Translations under genes and position numbers: made by a program
Notes under the pieces: model-generated
The model's database searches: none
What the model was told of the DNA's origin: nothing
The model's input: the letters and a program-made list of their open reading frames with translations, nothing else
NCBI GenBank assembly: GCA_905236535.1
Contig: CAJOQN010000042.1
Location: 1 to 9,914, forward strand
Length of the DNA stretch: 9,914 nt
Direction: 5' to 3'
From: an uncultured Bacilli bacterium
Lineage (GTDB): Bacteria > Bacillota_I > Bacilli_A > RFN20 > CAG-826
Shown: positions 1-6,472 of the stretch, piece by piece
Numbering within the stretch: position 1 is the first letter of the stretch
Layout of the letters: each line of letters begins with the position of its first letter

Positions 1-389
1 AAAAACAACTTTCTGAAGCTCGTAAACAAGGTGACTTAAGCGAAAACGCGGACTACGACGCTGCTAAAACAGAAGCGGAAAAAATTGCTCGTGAAATCGA
101 TGCTATCCAAGACTTATTAAACAATGTTGAAGTTGTCGAATATGATGAAAAGAAAAGAAACACCATCGATTTCGGTGCCACCGTTTCCATCAAAAGACTC
201 AACACTGGTAAAGAAGAACAATACACCATCGTTGGTACTGATGAAGTCAAACCATTCGAGCATCAAATTTCCCTCGAATCCCCACTTGGTCGTGCCTTAA
301 AGGATCACAAAGTCGGTGATGTCGTCGAAGTCGAAGCTCCAACCCCCTACAAAGTAGAAGTCGTTTCTATCAAGGGTAGCGATAAATAA
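1..389 (+). CDS. greA: Transcription elongation factor GreA (5'-truncated by window edge)
   Basis: GreA rescues backtracked RNA polymerase by entering the secondary channel and stimulating cleavage of the nascent RNA 3' end. The reading frame is open from base 3 to a TAA stop, giving 128 codons of a protein that is normally about 157 residues; roughly the first 30 residues lie outside the window. The visible part starts in the N-terminal coiled coil and contains the tip motif GDLSENADYDAAK (bases 30-68), with the acidic D and E (bases 33-35 and 42-44) that help hold the catalytic magnesium. The C-terminal FKBP-like domain follows, with FGATVSIK, YTIVGTDE and ISLESPLGRAL, and ends in VEVVSIKGSDK. 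Many codons end in C (GTC, ATC, AAC), unlike the more AT-rich comEC, which suits a well-expressed housekeeping gene. A terminator lies 38 bp downstream. Identification is firm. Confidence 0.96.
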   Translation, partial: KQLSEARKQGDLSENADYDAAKTEAEKIAREIDAIQDLLNNVEVVEYDEKKRNTIDFGATVSIKRLNTGKEEQYTIVGTDEVKPFEHQISLESPLGRALKDHKVGDVVEVEAPTPYKVEVVSIKGSDK

Positions 390-427
390 ATTTTCACTTT
401 TTTAAAAATTTTTTACGAAAATGAGAC

Positions 428-466
428 AAAAACCTCCTATTCATTATTAAGGGGGTTTTTATTTTT
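428..466 (+). terminator. Intrinsic terminator of greA, abutting comEA
   Basis: AAAAACCTCC (428-437) pairs with GGGGGTTTTT (451-460), ten base pairs including one T-G wobble, around a 13-nt loop. The T-rich tail (TTTTTATTTTTAT) runs to the comEA start codon. This is a classic rho-independent terminator for greA. The unusual point is that its 3' arm also contains the only Shine-Dalgarno-like sequence for comEA. Confidence 0.82.
449..455 (+). promoter_or_regulatory. Ribosome binding site of comEA, inside the terminator stem
   Basis: AAGGGGG lies 11 nt before the ATG at 467, an acceptable though slightly long spacing. It is the best Shine-Dalgarno match upstream of comEA and supports that start. 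Its G-run is also the 3' arm of the greA terminator hairpin, so in any transcript that starts upstream of base 428 it would be base-paired. Confidence 0.6.
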
Positions 467-1006
467 ATGGTCAAAATTATCATCGGAGTTATCATTGCCG
501 CAGTCGTCGTTATCGCTGGGTTTATGATACTCGAACCAAAGCTTAACGGAAGTCAGTCGATTGCCCCGACTGTCTCCTCAGAAGCACCAAACACCTTGAA
601 AGTAACAATTCAGGGTGAAATTGAAAACGAAGGGGCATACACATTAGATGAAGGTTCAACAATGCTTGATCTCATCACTTTGGCGGGAGGGGTCACCTCT
701 AACGCTGATTCGAGAGCGTATTACGAAGAGTTTGTTGTGGAAAAAGGAATGACTTATTACATTCCAGGTCTCTATAATTCAAATGATATCTGCAACAACG
801 AAGAGATTGAAAAGGTCAACATCAACGTTGATGACGCTGAAACACTAATGACAATCAACGGAATCTCGGCTTCAGTGGCTTCTTCTATCGTTTCATATCG
901 CCAAAACGATGGCTTTTTTGAGACGCTTGAGGAACTCTTAAACGTTTATGGCATTGGAAATGCCACCTATCGTAAAGTCCGCGATTACGTCATCTTGCAT
1001 GAGTGA
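467..1006 (+). CDS. comEA: ComEA, membrane-anchored DNA receptor for natural transformation
   Basis: ComEA binds incoming double-stranded DNA at the outer face of the membrane and delivers it to the ComEC channel. The 179-residue protein has the family layout. A single N-terminal membrane anchor spans residues 3-22 (IIIGVIIAAVVVIAGFMIL). A short Ser/Pro-containing linker follows, then an SLBB-type domain at about 44-101 (VTIQGEIENEGAY, LDLITLAGGV). The C-terminal helix-hairpin-helix DNA-binding domain covers about 116-179, opening with VNINVDDAETLMTINGIS and closing with VYGIGNATYRKVRDYV. The two hairpins are NGIS (131-134) and YGIG (161-164); the first departs from the usual GIG. The start is supported by AAGGGGG upstream and by the TM segment beginning immediately. 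The TGA stop overlaps the comEC start by 4 nt. No convincing promoter is visible in 390-466, so expression may depend on read-through from greA or on a promoter I cannot recognise. Confidence 0.93.
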   Translation: MVKIIIGVIIAAVVVIAGFMILEPKLNGSQSIAPTVSSEAPNTLKVTIQGEIENEGAYTLDEGSTMLDLITLAGGVTSNADSRAYYEEFVVEKGMTYYIPGLYNSNDICNNEEIEKVNINVDDAETLMTINGISASVASSIVSYRQNDGFFETLEELLNVYGIGNATYRKVRDYVILHE

Positions 1007-3024
1007 GCCTATTATTTCTTTTTCTTTCCTTTTTCATTGGCCTTTCATTTCGTTATAACATTCTCTTTTTATCTTTATTAACACCGATATTTCTCTTTTT
1101 CATTTTTAGAAAAAAGAATAAGTGGTTATTTATTGCATGCATAGCATTAATTATCTTAGGAGTGGGATTATCTTTTATCCATCTCTCCTTTCAAAGAGAA
1201 ACATATAAGGGAATAGTCATCGAAGTGAAAGATAACTATTTTATCTTATCTTCATATGGGGAAAGGTTATACGTATCGAAGTATAATCACCCCTATGAAG
1301 TTGGAGATATCGTATCAATCGAAGGGCAGAAGTACGACCTATATTTCAATTACATTGAAAGTGGTTTCGATTTTGCCTCATACCTTAAGAGAAAAGGGAT
1401 CCAAAACGGTCTATATATAAATTCCATCTCTATAATTTTTTCTTCTCCTTTAAAGATACATGCATTTCAAAAGTCTTTTTTAAGTTTTTTCAATCCAGAA
1501 ACATCTTCTCTGATTGGATCCCTTTTATTCTCTTATGGTAAAGATAATGATTCTTTATTGATGGAATATGCTTCATCTCTACATCTGATGAGGTATGTCT
1601 CATCTTCAGGCATTTATTATTATTTCTTTTTAAAAATCATTGATTATTTATTTTCTTATAAATTTAAAGAAAAGACCGTTTCTTTGATTAAAATTTTTGT
1701 TCTCACTCCGTTATTGTTCATCACTTCATTCAAGTTCGCACTTCTTAAAATCATATTAATTCTTGTCTTAAATTGGATTAATAAACATGTGCTTAAAGAA
1801 AAGATATCATACCTCAGTGTTATCTCGATAAGTGGATTTATCTTCTTGATCATCAATTATCATTTAGCTTATCAAGATTCGTTTATTTTGGGATATTTGA
1901 TCCCAATATCGATGTATTTCTTTAATCCCATCATTTCTTCTTTAAAAAGATGGAAGAAAAAGGTGAGCACGATAATCTTTATCTCTTTATTAATGCTTCC
2001 CTTTACTTTGTCTTATTATCACGAGATCGCCTTTTTATCACCGATTTATCAAATATTATTATTTCCTTTCTTTCTCGTTTTTATGGTCTTGGGAGCTCTA
2101 TGTTTTATCAAAGCGCCTTTATATAGTTTCACAAATACAGTGGTGGGAACCTTCCAAAATGTCTTAGGAGTATTAGATAAAATAAATCCGAAGGTTTACG
2201 CGCCGACTTTTAATCCCGTATTTCTTTTAATCTTTTATTCATTGCTATTTGTCATCATTTATTATCAATCAATCCGTTTTAGACCAATGATTAAATACAC
2301 TCTTTCATTAGCGATTGTTCTTGGGGGGATATATTTTGTTCCTTTAACAAATTTGGTAAGCGAAAAAGTATCATTTATCAACGTCGGTCAAGGGGATTGT
2401 TGCCTAATAAGAAGTAGGTCAAAAACCATCATGGTCGATACCGGAGGGAATATCAAGAGTGATATCGCTTTTAATAACCTTATTCCCTATCTTAAAAAGG
2501 AGAGAATCTACAACATTGATTTATTGATCACCACTCATGATGATTATGATCACGCTGGTGCCAAGGATTCATTGATGAAACATTTCTATGTGAAAAACTA
2601 TATCGACGATTATACAAAATTTCCTATTATAATAGGAAATATCAATCTCGTTAATTATAATAATCATATCAGCGAATATTCTGAAGAAAACGATCAATCT
2701 TTAGTGATAGGCTTTCATCTCTTAAATAAGGATTTTCTCATTATGGGAGATGCACCGATTAAGATTGAAAAACAAATTATGAATGAATACGAATCGATAC
2801 CTTGTGACATTTTGAAAGTAGGACATCATGGCTCAAAGACCTCAACATCTGAGGAATGGGTTAAGTATTTATCTCCAAAAGAAGCTATTATTTCTTGTGG
2901 TTATAACAATTCCTATGGCCACCCACATTCTCAAGTGATTCATATTTTGCAAGAGCAGAATGTGAGGATTCGAAGAACAGATTTATCTGGAACAATTACT
3001 TATTTCAACTACATTTTTATGTAG
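1003..3024 (+). CDS. comEC: ComEC/Rec2-family DNA uptake channel with C-terminal metallo-beta-lactamase domain
   Basis: ComEC forms the inner-membrane channel for single-stranded DNA during transformation; its metallo-beta-lactamase (MBL) domain is thought to degrade the non-transported strand. Translation starts at GTG inside the comEA stop (GTGA, 1003-1006), with no Shine-Dalgarno of its own, so translational coupling is likely. Length is 673 residues, slightly short for a family usually around 700-800. In order: N-terminal TM helices (about 1-62), an OB-like DUF4131 region (about 65-145, with GFDFASYLKRKGIQNG), a multi-pass competence domain (about 155-450), and the MBL domain (about 455-673). 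The MBL motifs are all present: NVGQGD (460-465), THDDYDH (511-517, H512/D514/D516/H517), GD (582-583), GHHGSK (607-612) and GHPH (639-642). The competence core normally resembling HLLAISGLH reads HLMRYVSSSGIYYYF (194-208), lacking the usual second histidine and apparently carrying extra residues. The family call is firm; activity in DNA uptake is inferred. Confidence 0.93.
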   Translation: MSLLFLFLSFFIGLSFRYNILFLSLLTPIFLFFIFRKKNKWLFIACIALIILGVGLSFIHLSFQRETYKGIVIEVKDNYFILSSYGERLYVSKYNHPYEVGDIVSIEGQKYDLYFNYIESGFDFASYLKRKGIQNGLYINSISIIFSSPLKIHAFQKSFLSFFNPETSSLIGSLLFSYGKDNDSLLMEYASSLHLMRYVSSSGIYYYFFLKIIDYLFSYKFKEKTVSLIKIFVLTPLLFITSFKFALLKIILILVLNWINKHVLKEKISYLSVISISGFIFLIINYHLAYQDSFILGYLIPISMYFFNPIISSLKRWKKKVSTIIFISLLMLPFTLSYYHEIAFLSPIYQILLFPFFLVFMVLGALCFIKAPLYSFTNTVVGTFQNVLGVLDKINPKVYAPTFNPVFLLIFYSLLFVIIYYQSIRFRPMIKYTLSLAIVLGGIYFVPLTNLVSEKVSFINVGQGDCCLIRSRSKTIMVDTGGNIKSDIAFNNLIPYLKKERIYNIDLLITTHDDYDHAGAKDSLMKHFYVKNYIDDYTKFPIIIGNINLVNYNNHISEYSEENDQSLVIGFHLLNKDFLIMGDAPIKIEKQIMNEYESIPCDILKVGHHGSKTSTSEEWVKYLSPKEAIISCGYNNSYGHPHSQVIHILQEQNVRIRRTDLSGTITYFNYIFM

Positions 3025-3057
3025 TTTTTGGCTTAATTATTTGTCATAATAAGATAT

Positions 3058-4029
3058 ATGATTCACTTTATTTACGGGGATCAATCTCCATTAATTAAAC
3101 AAAGAATTAAAACGATTACCAAAGAAGTTTTGGGAACGGTTGATGAGATGAATTTCGTCAAAATGGACGCGAGTGAGACTCTCATCCAGGATTGTGTTGA
3201 TGAAGCGACATATATTTCTTTGGGGTACGACCAAAAAGTCGTGGTCCTTGAGAATTGTTATTTTTTGTTATCTCCTCGCCCTAAAAACAAAATCGATGCA
3301 GATCAAGATTTTAAAAAACTTATTGGCTATATCAATAATCCAAATCCATCAACAGAGCTGATTATCACTGTTGATTCAAAATCGATTAACGAGAAAAGTG
3401 AAATTGTTTCTCTATTGAAAGAAAAGGCCAAAATTCACGTTGCCTCAAATCCTGATAAAGACACTTTTAGAGACTACATCAAACAATATATCAACAAATC
3501 TTTAAAAGCAGAAATTGATAACGACGCAATTATTGAATTAGCCTCAAGAGTGGATGGAGATATCAATCTTTTTCAAAACAACGCGAAGAAACTCGTTAAT
3601 TACACGAACCATATTACTTTTGATGATGTTTGCTTATTGGTCACCAAACCTTTAGATGACAACATTTTCCAAATTTATAATTATTTGATTACCCATCGTA
3701 ATGATGAAGCGATTAGACTTTATCGCGATTTAATCGCTCTTAATGTTGAACCTGTTTATCTTGTTTCTTCTTTAGCTAATCAATTTAGATTATTGAACGA
3801 AATTGTTTTCCTTGGAAAACAAGGAGCGAGTCCAGATGATATTGCCTCGCAACTAAAGATTAATCCTAAACGAGCGATAGTTATCAAAAAACAAATCTAT
3901 TCCATGAGCGAAGAAACAATCCATAAGACTTTAGATGATTTATATAAATTAGACTTGGACATAAAAAGCGGTCAGGTCGACCGCTATTATGCGTTTGAGC
4001 TTTTCTTGATTAATTTCAAAGCAGAATAA
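3058..4029 (+). CDS. holA: DNA polymerase III delta subunit (clamp loader)
   Basis: HolA is the wrench of the clamp-loader complex: it binds the DnaN sliding clamp and opens it for loading at primed sites. The 323-residue protein matches the usual length (about 320-350). Domain I is RecA-like (about 1-128), starting IHFIYGDQSPLIKQRI and containing YDQKVVVLENC and STELIITVDS; as expected for delta there is no Walker A motif. Domain II covers about 129-198 (DTFRDYIKQYI, LASRVDGDINLFQNNAKKL). The C-terminal helical collar domain (199-323) contains DDNIFQIYNYL, LVSSLANQFRLLNEI and the conserved end DLDIKSGQVDRYYAFELFLI. It begins 33 nt after comEC, the neighbour seen in other Bacillota, and probably shares its transcript. 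Only a weak purine stretch (AAGA) precedes the ATG. The stop lies 3 bp from the convergent rpsT stop. Confidence 0.94.
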   Translation: MIHFIYGDQSPLIKQRIKTITKEVLGTVDEMNFVKMDASETLIQDCVDEATYISLGYDQKVVVLENCYFLLSPRPKNKIDADQDFKKLIGYINNPNPSTELIITVDSKSINEKSEIVSLLKEKAKIHVASNPDKDTFRDYIKQYINKSLKAEIDNDAIIELASRVDGDINLFQNNAKKLVNYTNHITFDDVCLLVTKPLDDNIFQIYNYLITHRNDEAIRLYRDLIALNVEPVYLVSSLANQFRLLNEIVFLGKQGASPDDIASQLKINPKRAIVIKKQIYSMSEETIHKTLDDLYKLDLDIKSGQVDRYYAFELFLINFKAE

Positions 4030-4044
4030 TTATTATTCAGCCTT
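4018..4044. repeat. Inverted repeat spanning the convergent holA and rpsT stop codons
   Basis: GAATAAT (4024-4030) and ATTATTC (4032-4038) form a perfect inverted repeat around base 4031, with additional pairs outside it (G4021-C4041, C4022-G4040, A4018/4019-T4044/4043) after mismatches. It arises because both proteins end in Lys-Ala-Glu-stop. A hairpin could form in both transcripts and may serve as a weak bidirectional 3' end. There is no clear U-tract on either side, so I do not call it a terminator. Confidence 0.6.
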
Positions 4045-4302
4045 TAAAGAATTAACTAATCTCGCGAGTTTGGCTTTTTGTCTAGAAGCAGTGTTTTTGG
4101 TTTGAATGCCATCGCTGACAGACTTATCGATATAACGGGAAGCTTCTCTTAAAGCTAATTCTGCTTTTTCTAAATCTTTTTCTTCAACAGCGAGAACGAC
4201 TTTCTTGCTATATGTTCTAATTCTGGATTTTGCAGCAGCATTTCTTTGACGAGCTTTTTCGTTTGTGCCAATACGTTTAATTTGAGATTTAATATTTGCC
4301 AT
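4033..4302 (-). CDS. rpsT: 30S ribosomal protein S20
   Basis: S20 is a primary 16S rRNA-binding protein, needed early in 30S assembly and located in the body of the small subunit. The 89-residue product has the family length and signature: N-terminal MANIKSQIKRIGTNEKARQR, then KSRIRTYSKK, a long helical middle (KDLEKAELALREASRYIDKS) and a C-terminal basic helix with GIQTKNTASRQKAKLARLVN. It is rich in Lys, Arg and Ala, as expected for a three-helix rRNA-binding bundle. A strong ribosome binding site and a plausible promoter lie upstream on the - strand. It is convergent with holA, and the acyl-activating gene sits upstream on the same strand, 71 bp away. Confidence 0.97.
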   Translation of the reverse strand: MANIKSQIKRIGTNEKARQRNAAAKSRIRTYSKKVVLAVEEKDLEKAELALREASRYIDKSVSDGIQTKNTASRQKAKLARLVNSLKAE

Positions 4303-4308
4303 ATTGTT

Positions 4309-4314
4309 CCCCTT
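4309..4314 (-). promoter_or_regulatory. Ribosome binding site of rpsT
   Basis: On the - strand AAGGGG lies 6 nt before the ATG. It is a good Shine-Dalgarno and fixes the rpsT start. Confidence 0.75.
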
Positions 4315-4329
4315 TTCTTTGCGTTTAGT

Positions 4330-4358
4330 ATGTTATCAAATTAATTAATATAATGCAA
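4330..4358 (-). promoter_or_regulatory. Candidate sigma-A promoter of rpsT
   Basis: On the - strand TTGCAT (4353-4358) and TAACAT (4330-4335) are separated by exactly 17 bp of nearly pure A/T. The -35 matches consensus mainly in TTG and the -10 in four of six positions. A start about 7 nt past the -10 would give a leader of roughly 20 nt containing the ribosome binding site. This gives rpsT its own transcription independent of the upstream acyl-ligase gene. Moderate support only. Confidence 0.45.
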
Positions 4359-4373
4359 TTATTAATTATTTGC

Positions 4374-6380
4374 TTATTTTTTGTCTTCTTTGAGTTTGAT
4401 AATTTCTTCGGTGAAGTCATTAATGTTCACGAGTTGACCATATAATTCTTCGGGAATCTTTACATCAAATTCTTTTTCGACGAATTGTAATAATTCCACA
4501 TAGGACATGGAATCACCGCCTAAGTCATTGATCCAGTGACCATTATCGGTAATCTTGAACTTAGGTAAGTAGAGAATCTTGGAGAAAGCTTCGCGAAGTG
4601 GCTCTCTAATTGAATTGACTAATTCAATATCGTAACCATCGAATTTTTTCTCTTCTCTCTTAGCGTTAAGAGACAAATATTCTGTAGATTCACTTTCTAA
4701 AGCCTCTTTAATGACGAAGCGTTTAACTTTCATGTTGTTAGCAATTGGAAGTTTTCCTTTTGCCACAAAGACGTTATCAAGTTTAACTTTCTTTGGTAAG
4801 TTCGCTTCGATTTCTTTGATCATCTTGCCTAAGCCTTGGAATTCTTCATCAGTGATGGAGTTGTCGATTTCTAAGACTAAGACAATATCTTCATCCTTGC
4901 TTTGTTTCTTTGAGACACCAAGAATACAAAGATTGGTGACATGCGGAATCTTCTTGAAGTAAACTTCAAGTTCATCTGGGAAGATGTTTTCACCATCAGA
5001 ATTGATGATGATATCTTTGATTCTTCCTTTAATCATGACACGACCGTCATCAAGGATTTCAGCGATATCTCCAGAATGGAAATATCCCTCTTCATCAAGA
5101 GCAGCGTCTTTTTCAACACCACCGATGATTTCGCGGATGTGGACAACGCCAGACTTGATACAAAGTTCGCCGCGGTTTGGAGTTTTAGGATTAGAAGAGA
5201 CAATTTTATATGTCACTCCATTAAGAGGTTTCCCAATAGCTCCAATCAATCTGGTCTTCACATCTGGGCTTAATTCGACTGATGTAACACCGACCTCAGT
5301 CATACCATATCCATTATATAATGGATAATATAAACCATTGATGAATCTAGAGGTCTTTTCAGAGAGATATCCGCCTCCAGAAATACAATATTTGACTTTA
5401 CGACCAAGAAGCTTCCTTTGAAGCATCTTAATCATAATCTTTTCTTTAAGTGATAATGGTTCTTGGCTTTCTCCAACGTTCCAGGCGATGATGTGGCTGA
5501 GCATTTCTTGATATTCTTCGCCCATCATATCAACTTGGCGTTGAACGGACTGAGCAAGAGAATCCCATAATAATGGAACTGAGAAGACGTGTGTAACATC
5601 TCCTTTTTGACAAATGCTTAATAAATCATTGGTGGCGTTACTCGCTGGATAAAGAAGATTCTTTCCATAATAAGTAAACCAAAGGAAGACCGCCACAAAA
5701 CCAAAGATATGATGGAATGGAATCATCGCTAAGATGTTGAGTTCACCCATCTTCTTAGGATACATTAAGGTCTTGGTTTCCTCTGGCAACTTCAAGGAAG
5801 ATAAGATTTGATGGCATAAATTTTGGCCATTGAAGACCATTAATTTTGCATCTCCAGTGGTTCCGCTAGAGCAGAATAAAACTTCATTAGCCCATTCTGG
5901 CTTAAAAGTTGGATTTGGTTTCTTTTCTCTTCTTAAATCATCAAGAGATAATTTTTTAATGTCATATTCGTATAAGTCATCAGAGATGATGGCAACCGCT
6001 TGGCTTTGCTTGGCCATATTGATGGTGTTATCTTTTGATAATCTAGCATCAAGAAGGACAGGAACATAACCCGCCATCGAGATTGCGTAGAAGGCTTCAC
6101 CCCAGTGAGGATTATTTCCTACTTTTAAGATAATTTTTGAATTCTTATTAAAATCTTTTAATATACGATTGAGAGCAAACCCCATAATCTTGGCATTGTC
6201 GCCGAATTCTTTATAAGAATATGATTTAAGCTTACCTTTAGAATTAACATATGTTGCCGCTTTGTTTTTGGCGTTGCGGGAGATTGTCAATTCGAAGATG
6301 TTTTGAATGGTCATGTCAGTATCAAGGAGAAGTTTGGCCTCATTGATATTTTCTTGAACCTTTTCATACTCAGGATACAT
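4374..6380 (-). CDS. Acyl-activating enzyme (AMP-forming long-chain acyl ligase type) fused to a C-terminal acyl carrier domain
   Basis: This ANL-superfamily enzyme should activate a carboxylic acid, most likely a fatty acid, as an acyl-AMP and pass it to a thiol. The adenylation motifs are complete: P-loop SSGTTGDAK (171-179), PFHHIFG (221-227), YNGYGMTE (355-362), YFHSGD with Asp438, GRIKDIIINSDGENIFPDELE-type hinge (452-472), and the terminal PIANNMKVKR (545-554) with catalytic Lys551. The hinge resembles long-chain acyl-CoA synthetases. Residues about 590-668 form an acyl carrier domain with DLGGDSMSY; Ser624 is the predicted 4'-phosphopantetheine site. The natural acceptor may therefore be its own carrier rather than free CoA. 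No reductase, thioesterase, condensation domain or membrane helix is visible, so the acyl chain must be handed to a partner elsewhere. GGGAGGG 7 nt upstream supports the start. The substrate is inferred, and a DltA-DltC-like role is less likely. Confidence 0.88.
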   Translation of the reverse strand: MYPEYEKVQENINEAKLLLDTDMTIQNIFELTISRNAKNKAATYVNSKGKLKSYSYKEFGDNAKIMGFALNRILKDFNKNSKIILKVGNNPHWGEAFYAISMAGYVPVLLDARLSKDNTINMAKQSQAVAIISDDLYEYDIKKLSLDDLRREKKPNPTFKPEWANEVLFCSSGTTGDAKLMVFNGQNLCHQILSSLKLPEETKTLMYPKKMGELNILAMIPFHHIFGFVAVFLWFTYYGKNLLYPASNATNDLLSICQKGDVTHVFSVPLLWDSLAQSVQRQVDMMGEEYQEMLSHIIAWNVGESQEPLSLKEKIMIKMLQRKLLGRKVKYCISGGGYLSEKTSRFINGLYYPLYNGYGMTEVGVTSVELSPDVKTRLIGAIGKPLNGVTYKIVSSNPKTPNRGELCIKSGVVHIREIIGGVEKDAALDEEGYFHSGDIAEILDDGRVMIKGRIKDIIINSDGENIFPDELEVYFKKIPHVTNLCILGVSKKQSKDEDIVLVLEIDNSITDEEFQGLGKMIKEIEANLPKKVKLDNVFVAKGKLPIANNMKVKRFVIKEALESESTEYLSLNAKREEKKFDGYDIELVNSIREPLREAFSKILYLPKFKITDNGHWINDLGGDSMSYVELLQFVEKEFDVKIPEELYGQLVNINDFTEEIIKLKEDKK

Positions 6381-6387
6381 ATTTTAT

Positions 6388-6394
6388 CCCTCCC
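6388..6394 (-). promoter_or_regulatory. Ribosome binding site of the acyl-ligase/carrier gene
   Basis: On the - strand GGGAGGG lies 7 nt before the ATG at 6380. It is the strongest Shine-Dalgarno near this gene and decides its start. Confidence 0.75.
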
Positions 6395-6405
6395 AAACAT
6401 TAAAC

Positions 6406-6434
6406 ATTCTACTAGATAATATATTTTTTTACAA
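6406..6434 (-). promoter_or_regulatory. Candidate sigma-A promoter of the acyl-ligase/carrier gene
   Basis: On the - strand TTGTAA (6429-6434) and TAGAAT (6406-6411) are separated by 17 bp. The -10 matches TATAAT in five of six positions. Transcription would start near 6399, giving a leader of about 19 nt that includes the ribosome binding site. Its -35 overlaps that of the opposing fmt promoter by five bases. Confidence 0.6.
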
Positions 6435-6450
6435 AAACATATTTTTTACA
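6421..6450 (+). repeat. Imperfect direct repeat in the divergent promoter region
   Basis: ATATTTTTTTACA (6421-6433) and ATATTTTTTACA (6439-6450) differ only by one T and lie about 17-18 bp apart, centred on the divergent promoters. This could be an operator pair or a chance product of AT-rich sequence. Nothing in the window identifies a regulator. Confidence 0.35.
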
Positions 6451-6456
6451 TATAAT
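6428..6456 (+). promoter_or_regulatory. Sigma-A promoter of fmt
   Basis: TTTACA (6428-6433), 17 bp spacer and a perfect TATAAT (6451-6456) make this the best promoter in the window. The predicted start is near 6463, only about 10 nt before the fmt ATG, so the GAGG Shine-Dalgarno (6464-6467) would sit at the extreme 5' end of the mRNA. Confidence 0.75.
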
Positions 6457-6472
6457 TTTTATTGAGGCCGTT

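Noticed and set aside
53..250. 65-codon - strand open frame
   Set aside because: It lies wholly antisense to greA, whose conserved motifs are clear; no RBS or recognisable protein.
390..427. Possible promoter for comEA in the AT-rich stretch after greA
   Set aside because: TTTACG at 412-417 has no suitable -10 at 16-18 bp; similarity is no better than chance in such sequence.
1001..1006. Possible use of TGA as tryptophan (Mycoplasma code)
   Set aside because: comEA ends at TGA exactly where comEC starts in another frame, and the helix-hairpin-helix domain is complete at that point; the standard bacterial code fits.
1656..1856. 66-codon - strand open frame inside comEC
   Set aside because: Antisense shadow of an AT-rich membrane-protein gene; no recognisable features.
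4711..5328. Three overlapping + strand open frames (83-114 codons)
   Set aside because: They are antisense to the adenylation domain, which carries all its motifs in this span; the frames overlap one another and resemble no known family.
5830..6069. 79-codon + strand open frame
   Set aside because: Antisense to the P-loop part of the acyl-activating gene; no independent support.
4374..6380. DltA-DltC fusion for teichoic acid D-alanylation
   Set aside because: The hinge and motif pattern look more like long-chain acyl ligases, and dltB/dltD are not nearby; kept only as a minor alternative.
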